NCBI RefSeq assembly: GCF_001044255.1
Contig: NZ_JYNX01000012.1
Location: 1-54,197, forward strand
DNA length: 54,197 nucleotides
Source of the DNA: Mycolicibacterium chubuense
GTDB taxonomy: Bacteria; Actinomycetota; Actinomycetes; Mycobacteriales; Mycobacteriaceae
Reading direction: 5' to 3'
Under the pieces are notes generated by a model that saw only the letters and a program-made list of their open reading frames with translations, had not been told where the DNA came from and ran no database searches. Both the position numbers and the translations under genes were made by a program. Below, piece by piece: positions 35,379 through 44,634 of this stretch; the first letter of the stretch is position 1, and each line of letters begins with the position of its first letter.

Positions 35379-36029
35379 TCAGCGCTGCGGCGCCGCGACC
35401 GCGTCGGCGAGCACCGCCGGAATCCCCGGCAGTCGGCCGACGCCGTCCATCAGGGTGTGCGCGCAGAGGTCGGCGATGAGGTCGACGTCCAGCGACGGGT
35501 CCATCAACCGCTGTCGGCACATCTCGAACGTGAACGCCAGCCAGCCGTACACCGTCGCGCGCAGGTCCCGCTCCACCTTGTCGTCCATCGGCCCGCCGAT
35601 GACGGCGGCCATCCGGCCGAGGATGCGGTCGGCCTGGCGGTCGTTGTCGATGTCCTCGATGCCCCGCAGCAGTGGATCCGTCCGGCCGATGCCCGTCGAC
35701 GCGGCCCACGCGCGGTGCGGATGTTCCTCGTCGTAGCGCAGGTACGCCAGCACTCCGAAGCGCACCTGCCCGAAGAGTGTCTGCCCGGGCAGCGGCGGTG
35801 TGTTGGTCGCTTCGAACAGGCGCTCACCTTCGGCGCGCACGACGGCGGCGAAGAAGGCTCGCTTGTCCGGGAAGTAGTGGTACATCAGTGCGCGGGAAAC
35901 CCCGGCCCGTTCGGCGATCTCGTCGATGCGGACGTTGTCGTACGGCCGCTGGCCGAACACCTCGGCGCCGAGTGCCAGCAGTTCGGTGCGGCGCGCGTCG
36001 GGTGACAGGCGTCGGCGTGGTCGCGCCAT
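35379..36029 (-). CDS. TetR-family regulator of the polyketide cluster
   Basis: 216 aa from ATG 36029 (MARPRRRLSPDARRTELLALG). HTH: VFGQRPYDNVRIDEIAERAGVSRALMYHYFPDKRAFFAAVV. The rest is a helical ligand domain. It is the last gene of the minus-strand row running from the halogenase-like enzyme and is separated from the antiporter by 50 bp. It is the natural candidate to sense the cluster product and control export. It also resembles M. tuberculosis TetR proteins in this chromosomal neighbourhood, so it could belong to the core genome. Confidence 0.87.
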   Translation of the reverse strand: MARPRRRLSPDARRTELLALGAEVFGQRPYDNVRIDEIAERAGVSRALMYHYFPDKRAFFAAVVRAEGERLFEATNTPPLPGQTLFGQVRFGVLAYLRYDEEHPHRAWAASTGIGRTDPLLRGIEDIDNDRQADRILGRMAAVIGGPMDDKVERDLRATVYGWLAFTFEMCRQRLMDPSLDVDLIADLCAHTLMDGVGRLPGIPAVLADAVAAPQR

Positions 36030-36079
36030 GACGCCGATCCTGACACATGTCCGACACCGGTCGAGCGCAGGCTCGCCGC

Positions 36080-37423
36080 CTAGGCCTGCGACGCCTCCCG
36101 GTCGGGTTGCACCCCGCTGGGGCCGAACCGCGCCCCGGTGCGCCTCAGCCGGCGCTCGAACAGTCGCTGCAGCGGTGTGGCGACGAACGTCGTGATGATC
36201 GTCATCACCGCCAGGATCGTGTACAGCTTGCCCGAGATCAGGCCCGCCTCCAGGCCGATGTTGAGCAGGATGAGCTCCATCAGGCCGCGGGCGTTCGCGA
36301 GTGCGCCCATCGACCCGGCCTCGTACCAGCTCATGCCCTGCCAGCGCGCCGCCAGCCCGACGGCGCCGAACTTCGCGGCGAACGACACCAGCAGCACGAT
36401 GGCCGCCATCAGCAGGGTGGAGCCGTCGAGGATCAGCGTCAGCTGAGTGTTCAGGCCCGAGTAGATGAAGAAGCCGGGCAGCAGCAGGTAGGCGGTCAGC
36501 GGTTCGAAGCGCTCCCGGACCGCGTCGAGCAGCGCGCCGCGCGGCATCACCAGCCCGGCCACGAAAGCGCCGAACACCGAATAGATGCCGACCAGGTCGG
36601 TGAACCAGCTCGCGGTCAGCACGACCAGCAGGATGATGCTCAGCTGCGCGATCGGCAGGCCGCCGGTGCGTTCGGTGTCGCCGCGGCGCGGCGTCCACGT
36701 CTCGAGGCGCGCCAGCAGCGGCCGGCCGAGATACACCATGAACAGCAGGTAGAGCAGACCGCCGCCGACGGCCACGACGGCGCCGAGCACGCTGCCCTTC
36801 GCCGTCGCCACCACGGTCGCCAGCAGCACCCACGAGCAGGCGTCGTCGACCGCCGCGCAGGACAGCGACATCGTGCCCAGCCGGGTGTTGAGCAACCCGG
36901 AGTCGTAGACGATCCACGCCAGCATCGGGAACGCGGTGATGGCTACGGCCGCCGCCACGAAGAGACCGCCCTGCCAATGCGCGACCTTGTCGGTGAAGTA
37001 GCCGCCGGAATCCACCATCCACCAGCCGAGCACACCGCCGAGGACCAGCGGGACGCCGATGCCGGCCGCCGACGTCGCGCCCGCCTGCCGGCTGTGCGCG
37101 CCGAGGATGTCGAGCTTGAACGACGAACCGACCAGGAACATGTAGAGCACGAGCCCGAGCTGGCCGACGACGTAGATGGCGACCAGGTTGGGATGCGTGA
37201 TGGTCTCGGCGCCGACGGTCAGCGTCTTGGGGAACAGCCAGTGCTGCGCGGCCGGCCACAGCCACCCGAGAACCGAAGGGCCGAGCAGGAATCCGGCCAC
37301 CATGATGGCGACCACCTGGACCTGGCCGAGGCGGCGGAACAGCGGCCACAGCAGCCGGTAGGTCGCCAGGATCACCACGATCTGCAGGAAGAAGTGGTAG
37401 GTGATGGTCAGCAGCGGCGGCAT
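36080..37423 (-). CDS. CPA2-type cation:proton antiporter
   Basis: 447 aa, about 12-13 hydrophobic segments. Family blocks: VAIMVAGFLLGPSVLGW near the N-terminus, GLVLYMFLVGSSFKLDIL, AITAFPMLAWIVYDSGLLNTRLGTMSLSCAAVDDACSWVLLA with the paired Asp of the transport site, and FGAFVAGLVMPRG. No RCK/TrkA domain at the C-terminus. It should exchange Na+ or K+ for H+ across the membrane. It starts one base after the permease stop codon, so it is translationally linked to the exporter, implying a joint role in export or self-protection. Confidence 0.9.
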   Translation of the reverse strand: MPPLLTITYHFFLQIVVILATYRLLWPLFRRLGQVQVVAIMVAGFLLGPSVLGWLWPAAQHWLFPKTLTVGAETITHPNLVAIYVVGQLGLVLYMFLVGSSFKLDILGAHSRQAGATSAAGIGVPLVLGGVLGWWMVDSGGYFTDKVAHWQGGLFVAAAVAITAFPMLAWIVYDSGLLNTRLGTMSLSCAAVDDACSWVLLATVVATAKGSVLGAVVAVGGGLLYLLFMVYLGRPLLARLETWTPRRGDTERTGGLPIAQLSIILLVVLTASWFTDLVGIYSVFGAFVAGLVMPRGALLDAVRERFEPLTAYLLLPGFFIYSGLNTQLTLILDGSTLLMAAIVLLVSFAAKFGAVGLAARWQGMSWYEAGSMGALANARGLMELILLNIGLEAGLISGKLYTILAVMTIITTFVATPLQRLFERRLRRTGARFGPSGVQPDREASQA

Positions 37424-37424
37424 G

Positions 37425-38282
37425 TCAGCGCTTCTCCGTCCATCGGAACACCCGCAGGCAGGCCAGCAGACCGACCACGGTCCACGCGGCCAGCACCAGG
37501 AAGATCCGCCCGTGCTCCCAGCTGCCGGCCGGCTCTGCGGTGACCATCTGTGGGGGGAGCAGCACCGACCGGAAACCCTGGGCCATCCACTTCACCGGGA
37601 ACAACGATCCGATGACGAGCATCCAGCCCGGGAGCATGATCAGCGGCACATAGGTGCCCGAGACGAACTGCAACCCGACCGCGGGGCCGTTGGTCAGCAC
37701 CGCCGCCGACACCGCGTTGTTCGCGATGTTGCTGACCAGCACCCCCAGCAGCGAACAGCTCGTGATGCCGAGCGCGAAAACCCAGCCCAGCGTCCACCAT
37801 TCGGCCAGGCCGGTCGGCAGCCGCAGACCGAACACGAGCACCCCGACGGCGAGCAGGATGACCGCCTCGGCGAGGCTGGCGATCGCGACCAGTGCGATCT
37901 TGCCGACGAAGTACGACGTGGCGGTCGCCGGGGTGCCGCGCAACCGGCGCAGCGCCCCGGTCTCGCGGTCGGCGGCGACGCTGATGCCCAGGTTGATGAA
38001 CGACGTCGAGAGGATGCCGTAGGCGAGCATGCTCGCCGCGATCACCGCTCCGGTGCTGACGTCGCTGCCGGGCATCGCCGCCGAGAAGATCGATCCGAGC
38101 AGCAGGCAGATGATCGCCGGCATCGAGAACGTCAGCACCACCTGCTCGGGGCGCCGGTAGAACATCTTGAGTTCCGGCACGATACGCGACACCCCGATGC
38201 GCAACGCCGAGGGCAGCGCAGGCGACGACGGGGCGGCACTGTGCCGGGCCCGTGCCGGCTGGTCGACACGGTTGGTCGCCAT
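37425..38282 (-). CDS. ABC-2-type exporter permease
   Basis: 285 aa from ATG 38282, overlapping the ATPase stop by one base (TGATG). Six hydrophobic segments; VVLTFSMPAIICLLLGSIFSAAMP, ISVAADRETGALRRLRGTPATATSYFVGKI and a late FVSGTYVPLIMLPGWMLVIGSLFPVKWMAQGF are typical of DrrB/ABC-2 permeases. It forms an efflux complex with the upstream ATPase. Substrate inferred to be the polyketide made by the adjacent synthase. Confidence 0.9.
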   Translation of the reverse strand: MATNRVDQPARARHSAAPSSPALPSALRIGVSRIVPELKMFYRRPEQVVLTFSMPAIICLLLGSIFSAAMPGSDVSTGAVIAASMLAYGILSTSFINLGISVAADRETGALRRLRGTPATATSYFVGKIALVAIASLAEAVILLAVGVLVFGLRLPTGLAEWWTLGWVFALGITSCSLLGVLVSNIANNAVSAAVLTNGPAVGLQFVSGTYVPLIMLPGWMLVIGSLFPVKWMAQGFRSVLLPPQMVTAEPAGSWEHGRIFLVLAAWTVVGLLACLRVFRWTEKR

Positions 38283-39133
38283 CACGGCTGCCCGATCAGG
38301 GTCAGATACGCGTCCTCGAGCGTGGGCCGGGTGACGGTGAGGTCGGTCATCTCGGTGCCGTCGGCCGACCGGGCCCGGATGAACTCGGTCGGGCGGTCGG
38401 TCTCCACGATGCGGGTCTCGCCGTGTTCTGTCCACCGCACCGTGGCCACCGAGTTCGCCTGCGCGGTCAGGCGTTCGGGCGTGTCGACAGCGACCACGCG
38501 GCCCCCGGCGATGACCGCGACGCGGTCCGCCAGCGTGGCGGCCTCCTCCAGGTAGTGGGTGGTGAGCACGATGGTGGTGCCGTCGGCGGCGAGAAGCCTG
38601 ATCAGATCCCAGAACTGGCGTCGCGCCTCCGGGTCGAAGCCGGTGGTCGGTTCGTCCATGAACAGCAGTTCGGGGGTGGCGATGATGCCGAGCGCGACGT
38701 CGAGCCGGCGGCGCTGGCCGCCCGACAGGGTCCGCACCCGGGAGTCTGCGGTCGCCGCGAGCCCGACGAGGTCGAGCACGTCGTCGGCCGCGCGGGCCCG
38801 TCCGTAGCACTGCCGGAACATCTGCACGGTCTCGGCGACGGTGAGCACGCCGAAGTCGCTGGCCTCCTGCAGCACGATGCCGATCTTGGCCCGCCACTGC
38901 CGATCCGCGGTCCCGGGATCTTCGCCGAGCACCCTTACCTGCCCGGCATCCCGCGCGCGGTGTCCCTCGAGGATCTCGATGGTCGTCGACTTGCCCGCGC
39001 CGTTGGGTCCCAGGATCGCGACGATCTCGCCGTACGCGACGTCCAGGTCGACGTCGCGGACGGCGGCCAGCCGGCCGTAGGACTTGCTGAGCCCCCGGAC
39101 ATGGACGGCAGGCGCCTGATCTGCCGCGGTCAC
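38282..39133 (-). CDS. ABC exporter ATP-binding protein (DrrA-like)
   Basis: 283 aa, GTG 39133, two bases after the PKS stop. Walker A ILGPNGAGKSTT (about 41-52), signature RTLSGGQRRRLDVALGI, Walker B ELLFMDEPTTGFDPEAR, H-loop VLTTHYLEEA. The C-terminal extension (about 215-283) resembles the regulatory tail of DrrA-type drug exporters. It powers the downstream ABC-2 permease. Confidence 0.93.
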   Translation of the reverse strand: MTAADQAPAVHVRGLSKSYGRLAAVRDVDLDVAYGEIVAILGPNGAGKSTTIEILEGHRARDAGQVRVLGEDPGTADRQWRAKIGIVLQEASDFGVLTVAETVQMFRQCYGRARAADDVLDLVGLAATADSRVRTLSGGQRRRLDVALGIIATPELLFMDEPTTGFDPEARRQFWDLIRLLAADGTTIVLTTHYLEEAATLADRVAVIAGGRVVAVDTPERLTAQANSVATVRWTEHGETRIVETDRPTEFIRARSADGTEMTDLTVTRPTLEDAYLTLIGQP

Positions 39134-39135
39134 CG

Positions 39136-42100
39136 CTAGCCGGCCCCTTCCAGGTCGTCGAGCAAGGCACGCAGTTCGTCGTCGGACAGCGTCTCGATCA
39201 GGCGGTCGAAGTCTTCTGCGGGATCCGCGGTCTCGGCGTCATGGCCGGCGGCCTCGGCCTCGCTGTCCGCGTGGATCTGCCGGAGCTCGGAGAGTATCCG
39301 TGCCGCCAGCGAGTTCACGCTGACACCGCGCAGGATCTCGAGCACCGGCAAGTCGATGGAGAACATGCTGTTCACCCGCACCCGGAACTCCATCGCCATC
39401 ATCGAGTCCAGGCCCAGGTCGTCGAGCATCACCTCGGGATCGATATCGCCTGGTGCGCAATCGAACACGTTGGCCACCACCGTACGGACGTGTTCGGTCA
39501 CGACGCCGAGCCGTTCGTCATCGGGGGTGGCGGCCAGGATGTCGATGATCGAGGCCCCTCCGGCGTCCCCGCCTGCGCCGCCGGTGTCCTGGAGGTCGCC
39601 GAAGATCGCCGGCAGGTGGGCGCTGAAGCTGGACTGGCGGGCGCGCCCCCAGTCGGCGGTGATCGCGACGACGTGCGGCGTCTTCTGTGCGAGGAGCCGA
39701 TCGAGGATCCGCACGCCCGCGCCGGGGGTGATCAGCTCGATGCCCCGCTGCGCATAGATCCGTTCCAGCTTCAGCTCCTCGACCATGCCGACCGACCACG
39801 GACCCCAGCCGATCGTCAACGCGGGCAGCCCGCGCAGCCGCCGGTAGTGTGCGAAGGCGTCGAGGTAGGCGTTGGCGGCGGCGTAGTTGCCCTGCCCGGG
39901 GGAGGCGATCACCGAGCCTGCCGATCCGAACATCACGAAGAACTCGAGCTCGGCCTTCTCGAAGGCGTTGTGCAACAGCCGGGTTCCGATGACCTTGGGG
40001 GCCATCACGGTGGCGAAATCCTGCTCGGTCATATTCACCAGCAACCGGTCGTCGACCGATCCGGCGGCGTGCACGATGCCACGGATGGGCGGCAGGCCGC
40101 CCTGCAGGTACTCGTCGCGCCAGCGTTCGACCTGCTCGGCATCGGTGATATCGACGGCGGCGCAGCGCACCTGGGCGCCGAGGCGTTCGATCCGGCGGAT
40201 CGTCTCGACGGTCGCGGCATGCGGGTCATCCTGCGGCAGATGCGGCCACAGGGCGCGGGCGGGGATCTTCCGGCGGCTCAGCAGCGTGATGTGCCGCGCA
40301 CCGCGCTCGGCGAGGTAGAGGGCGACGCTGCGGCCGAGCGCTCCGGTGCCGCCGGTGACGACGTAGGTGGCGTTGGCGCTCAGCTTGGTCGGGAACGGCT
40401 TGGTCAGCGTCGCGCAGGGACGCAGGCGGGGCGCCAGCGTGGTGTCGCCCCGCAGCGCGATCTGATCCTCGCCGTCGGTGCCGAGTAGGTGCCGGCAAAG
40501 CCGTCCGGCGGTCAGGTCCACGTCGTCGGTGTCGTCGATGTCGACCAGTCCGCCCCACAGTTCGGGGAATTCCTGGTGTCCGATGACCCGGCCCAGACCC
40601 CACACGGTGGCCTGGTCGACCGCCAGTTCCTCGGTGCCCAGCGCCGGTTGCGCGTTGGCGGTGACCACGTGCAGGCGCGGCTTGGCCCCGTCGAGTTGGG
40701 CGAGCGCGTTGACCAGGTGCAGCAGCGTGATGACACCGAGCCGGTCGTCGGAGCCGGCGTAGATGTCCACGGGCCAGAGGTCGATGACGCCGGTCAGGGC
40801 GCCGTCCCGTGCGGCCAGCACGGCGAGGAGTTCCCGAACCTGTTCTGCCCGTTGCGGGTTGACGGCGTACCCCTCGTCGACCTCGGTGAGGGCGTCGACG
40901 GGTTGGTGTATGACCTCGCAGACGCGGTGCCCGCGTGCGCGCAGTTGCCGACCGAGTGCCGCGCCGAATCCGACGGTGTCGTCGAAGATCAGCCACGAGC
41001 CGTCCTCGGCCTCCTTGGCCTCCTCGGCCTCAGCGATCGCCGGAAGTGCTTGCCACTGCACCTCGTAGAGGCCGCGGTCGATGCGCTCGGTCGACATCGC
41101 CGAGGATGCGCTGAGCGACTGGACCGTGAACCCGTGCAGCACCGCCAGGGTCTCGCCGAGCCGGTCGACGATCGTGATGTCGCTCTCGATCTCCTCCCGC
41201 CCGGCCGACACGACGCGCACGTGGACCGTCATGTCCTGTTGCGGCCTGCCGTAGACGGCGCTGTGCCGCACGCGCGTCGGGAGATAGGTGCCTGCGTCCG
41301 CCCCGGTGACGGCTGTCGTGCCGAACAGCGTCTGGAACGCGCCGTCGATCAGCGCGGGATGGAAGTGGAAGTCCTCGACATCGGTGGCGACCCCGGCCGG
41401 GACGGCGAGTTGCGCTCTGGCCCAGCCCTCGCCGCCGGCGACGTCACGCACCGAGCGGAACACCTCTCCGTACTCGAAGCCGAGCGACGCGGTGCGGGCG
41501 TAGAACTCGTCGGCGCTGAGGTGTACCGCGGCCCGGTCGTCGGTGGCGACGTCGTGCGCGGGCGGCGAGCCGAGGGTGTTGAGTTCGGCGGTGGCAGTCA
41601 CCGTCCACCCGAAGTCGCCGTCGCCGATCGCGGTGAACGCGGTGAACTCGATCGTGCCCTTGGCCTCGTCGAGGGTCGTCCGCACGACGGGGTCGCAGGT
41701 GTCGTCCAGGATCAGGGCGCGATGCAGCACGAGATCGTCGACGCTGCAGGCAGATCCGTACGTCACCGACGCTGCGGCCAATGCCATCTCGAGGAACACG
41801 GCGCCGGGGACCACCACGGTGCCCTGAACCTGGTGGTCGGCCAGGAACGGCAGCGCGGCGGTGCTGAGCTCGACCTCCCACGCCGGGTGTGCGCCCGCCA
41901 CCGGCTGTCCCAGCAGCGGATGCACCGGCTGGTAGTGCAGGTCCTCGGCCGCCTCTGGGGTCTCGTTCCAGTACCGCTTGGACTGCCACGGGTAGGTCGG
42001 CAGCCCGACGAGGCGCGCACCGTCGGCGGGATGCACCGTCTCCCAGTCGATGTCGTGGCCGTGGCTGTGCACGGTGGCGACGCAGTTCATCAGGGTGCGG

Positions 42101-44634
42101 GCGTCGTCGTCGCCGCGCCGCTGGCTCGGCACCGTGAGCACGCGTTGGGACCCGGCGATCTCCAGCAGTGACGCGGCCAGCACGGGGTGCGGGCCCAGCT
42201 CCACGAAATGGGTGTAGCCGTCGTCGAGCATCCGGCGCGCGGCGGCTTCGAAAAGCACGGTGGCGCGGGTGTTCTGCCACCAGTAGGCGGCGCCGGCGGC
42301 GTAGTCGGTGAGCCGTTCGCCGGTGACGGTCGAGTACAGCGGGAGGGTCGCCGTCGCCGACGACAGGCCGTCGAACGCCGCGTACAGGTCCTCTCTCACG
42401 GTGTCCATGTAGTGCGTGTGATACGGCACCTTCACGGCGAGGTAGCGGTTGAAGATCTGCGCCTCGTCGAGTTGACGGACGATCTCGGCGAGGACGTCTT
42501 CGTCACCGGCGATCGTCACCGCGTGCGGGCTGTTGATCGCCGCGACGGACACCCGATGGCCGAATTCCGCGGCGCTGGCGGGATCGATCGTCTGCATCAG
42601 CGCTTCGGCGCCGAGGCCCACGGCGACCATTCGGCCCAGACCGGTGGTGCGTTGCTGCAGCCGGCTGCGGTGGTAGATCACCGACACGGACTGCTCGAAG
42701 GTGAGCAGCCCGGCGAGATGGTGCGCGGCCACCTCGCCGGCACTGTGCCCGATCACCGCGTCGGGCACCACACCGAAGTGGCGCAGCTGTTCGGCCAGCG
42801 CGATCTGGATCGCGAAATTGGCCGGCTGCGCGACCTCGGTCTCACCCATCCGGGTCGAGTCGTCGTCGCGCCGCAGCTCTTCCAGCAGTGACCAGCCGCT
42901 GTGGCGGGCGAACTCGCGGTCGGTGCGTTCGATGCTGGCGGTGAAGACGGGGTAGACGTCGAGCAGCCCCCGGCACATCTGCGCCCACTGCGGACCCATG
43001 CCGGTGCAGACGAACGCCAGCTTCGGCGTCTCCGGCCCCGAGCGTCCGAGGACGGCCTGGCCGCCGCCGGCGGCCAGGGCGTCGAGCTGATCGCGGGCGT
43101 CGTCGATGCCGTCGACGGTCAGGGTGCGGCGGTAGCTCAGGTGCGATCGGCGCCGACTCAGGGTGTAGCCCAGGTCGGCCAGCGCCAGATCCGGTTGCGC
43201 GCGAAGGTGATCGGCGAGCTGGCGGGCCGTGGCGGTCAGCGCCTCCTCGGAGCGCGCGGACAGGGGCAGCAGCGTCAGGGCCGGGTCCTGACGAGGCTCA
43301 CGTGGAGCAGGGGCGGTCGGCGGTTCGGCGAGCACGACGTGGGCGTTGGTCCCGCCGAACCCGAACGAGTTCACGCCGGCGACGCGCCGCTTCCCGCCCG
43401 GGAACGGCTGCGCGGTGCGCGGGACGTCGAGATGCAGTTCGGCCAGTGGGCTGCTCGGGGTGGTCAGGTGCAGGCTCGCCGGGATCGTCCCGTGCTGCAG
43501 CGCCAGCGCGGCTTTGATCAGCCCCGCGACGCCCGCGCCGGCCTCGAGGTGGCCGATGTTGGTCTTCACCGAGCCGATCAGCAGCGGGTCGTCGGCGGAA
43601 CGGTCGGCGGCGAGCGCACCGGCCAGCGCCCGCGTCTCGACGGGGTCGCCCACCGGGGTTCCGGTGCCGTGCGCTTCGACATAGCCGACGTCGCCGGGCT
43701 GCACACCGGCCCGCTGCAACGCGGTGGTGATCGCTGCCCGTTGGGCGTCTTCGCTCGGCACCGTGATGCCGTCGGTGTGTCCGTCCTGGGTGACCGCGGT
43801 GCCGAGGATCTGGGCGTAGATGTGGTCGCCGTCGCGCAACGCCTCGGACAGGGGTTTGATGACGACGACGGCGCCGCCCTCGCCGCGGGCATAGCCGTCG
43901 GCGGATTCGTCGAAGGCCTTGCAGCGGCCGTCGGGGCTGAGGAAGCCGCTCTTGGATTCGGCGATCGCGGTGTTGGGGCCGACGATGATGTTGACCCCGC
44001 CGGCCAGCGCGAGCTCGCAGTCGCCGTTCCAGATACTCTGTGCGGCAAGGTGAACGGCGACCAGCGAGCTGGAGCAGGCGGTGTCGATCGCCATGCTCGG
44101 GCCGCGGAAGTCGAACGCGAACGAGATCCGGTTCGCGAGCATCGTCATCATCATCCCGGTCGCGGAATGCGGCTTGAAGCGGAACCGGCTGGTGCGGCCC
44201 TGGTTCTGCAGGAGCTGATAGTCGAGCGTGAAGCCGCCGATGAACACGCCGACGTCGGTGCCGGCCAGTCCTTCTGCGGGGATGCCGCCGTCTTCGAGCG
44301 CCTCCCAGGTGGCGTGCAGGAGCAGGCGCTGCTGGGGATCGAGCAGGTTCGCCTCGCGCGGCGAGATGCCGAAGAACGCGGCGTCGAACTGGTCGATCTC
44401 CTCGAGGTATCCGCCGCGGCGGGTGACCATCTTGCCGGCCTTGCCCGGATGCGGATCGTGGAATCGGGGTGCGTACCAGCGCGATTCGGGGACCTCGCGG
44501 GTGGCGTCGGTCTCACTCAGCAGGAGCCGCCAATAGTCCTGCGGCGAGTCGACTCCGCCGGGCAGGCGGCATCCGATGCCGACGATCGCCAGCGGCTCCC
44601 GGTGCTGGTCGGCAGGTTCGGTCATGCCTGTCAT
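39136..44634 (-). CDS. Single-module type I polyketide synthase, KS-AT-DH-KR-ACP
   Basis: 1832 aa from ATG 44634, overlapping the halogenase-like stop (ATGA). KS about 12-440 with Cys187 (DTACSSS), His322 (VEAHGTGT) and His362 (TNIGHLEAG). AT about 540-860 with Ser631 in GHSAGE; its specificity segment reads PYHTHYMD, neither classic malonyl nor methylmalonyl. DH with HQVQGTVVVP and LIDGAFQ. KR with VTGGTGALG, AAGSVDDRLL and the Ser/Tyr/Asn set in GSAGSV...GQGNYAAANAYLD. ACP with LGLDSMMAMEF near the end. There is no ER and no thioesterase. The layout matches iterative partially reducing synthases (6-methylsalicylate type) but could also be a one-step extender. It is cotranscribed with the halogenase-like gene and an exporter. 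Confidence 0.95.
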   Translation of the reverse strand: MTGMTEPADQHREPLAIVGIGCRLPGGVDSPQDYWRLLLSETDATREVPESRWYAPRFHDPHPGKAGKMVTRRGGYLEEIDQFDAAFFGISPREANLLDPQQRLLLHATWEALEDGGIPAEGLAGTDVGVFIGGFTLDYQLLQNQGRTSRFRFKPHSATGMMMTMLANRISFAFDFRGPSMAIDTACSSSLVAVHLAAQSIWNGDCELALAGGVNIIVGPNTAIAESKSGFLSPDGRCKAFDESADGYARGEGGAVVVIKPLSEALRDGDHIYAQILGTAVTQDGHTDGITVPSEDAQRAAITTALQRAGVQPGDVGYVEAHGTGTPVGDPVETRALAGALAADRSADDPLLIGSVKTNIGHLEAGAGVAGLIKAALALQHGTIPASLHLTTPSSPLAELHLDVPRTAQPFPGGKRRVAGVNSFGFGGTNAHVVLAEPPTAPAPREPRQDPALTLLPLSARSEEALTATARQLADHLRAQPDLALADLGYTLSRRRSHLSYRRTLTVDGIDDARDQLDALAAGGGQAVLGRSGPETPKLAFVCTGMGPQWAQMCRGLLDVYPVFTASIERTDREFARHSGWSLLEELRRDDDSTRMGETEVAQPANFAIQIALAEQLRHFGVVPDAVIGHSAGEVAAHHLAGLLTFEQSVSVIYHRSRLQQRTTGLGRMVAVGLGAEALMQTIDPASAAEFGHRVSVAAINSPHAVTIAGDEDVLAEIVRQLDEAQIFNRYLAVKVPYHTHYMDTVREDLYAAFDGLSSATATLPLYSTVTGERLTDYAAGAAYWWQNTRATVLFEAAARRMLDDGYTHFVELGPHPVLAASLLEIAGSQRVLTVPSQRRGDDDARTLMNCVATVHSHGHDIDWETVHPADGARLVGLPTYPWQSKRYWNETPEAAEDLHYQPVHPLLGQPVAGAHPAWEVELSTAALPFLADHQVQGTVVVPGAVFLEMALAAASVTYGSACSVDDLVLHRALILDDTCDPVVRTTLDEAKGTIEFTAFTAIGDGDFGWTVTATAELNTLGSPPAHDVATDDRAAVHLSADEFYARTASLGFEYGEVFRSVRDVAGGEGWARAQLAVPAGVATDVEDFHFHPALIDGAFQTLFGTTAVTGADAGTYLPTRVRHSAVYGRPQQDMTVHVRVVSAGREEIESDITIVDRLGETLAVLHGFTVQSLSASSAMSTERIDRGLYEVQWQALPAIAEAEEAKEAEDGSWLIFDDTVGFGAALGRQLRARGHRVCEVIHQPVDALTEVDEGYAVNPQRAEQVRELLAVLAARDGALTGVIDLWPVDIYAGSDDRLGVITLLHLVNALAQLDGAKPRLHVVTANAQPALGTEELAVDQATVWGLGRVIGHQEFPELWGGLVDIDDTDDVDLTAGRLCRHLLGTDGEDQIALRGDTTLAPRLRPCATLTKPFPTKLSANATYVVTGGTGALGRSVALYLAERGARHITLLSRRKIPARALWPHLPQDDPHAATVETIRRIERLGAQVRCAAVDITDAEQVERWRDEYLQGGLPPIRGIVHAAGSVDDRLLVNMTEQDFATVMAPKVIGTRLLHNAFEKAELEFFVMFGSAGSVIASPGQGNYAAANAYLDAFAHYRRLRGLPALTIGWGPWSVGMVEELKLERIYAQRGIELITPGAGVRILDRLLAQKTPHVVAITADWGRARQSSFSAHLPAIFGDLQDTGGAGGDAGGASIIDILAATPDDERLGVVTEHVRTVVANVFDCAPGDIDPEVMLDDLGLDSMMAMEFRVRVNSMFSIDLPVLEILRGVSVNSLAARILSELRQIHADSEAEAAGHDAETADPAEDFDRLIETLSDDELRALLDDLEGAG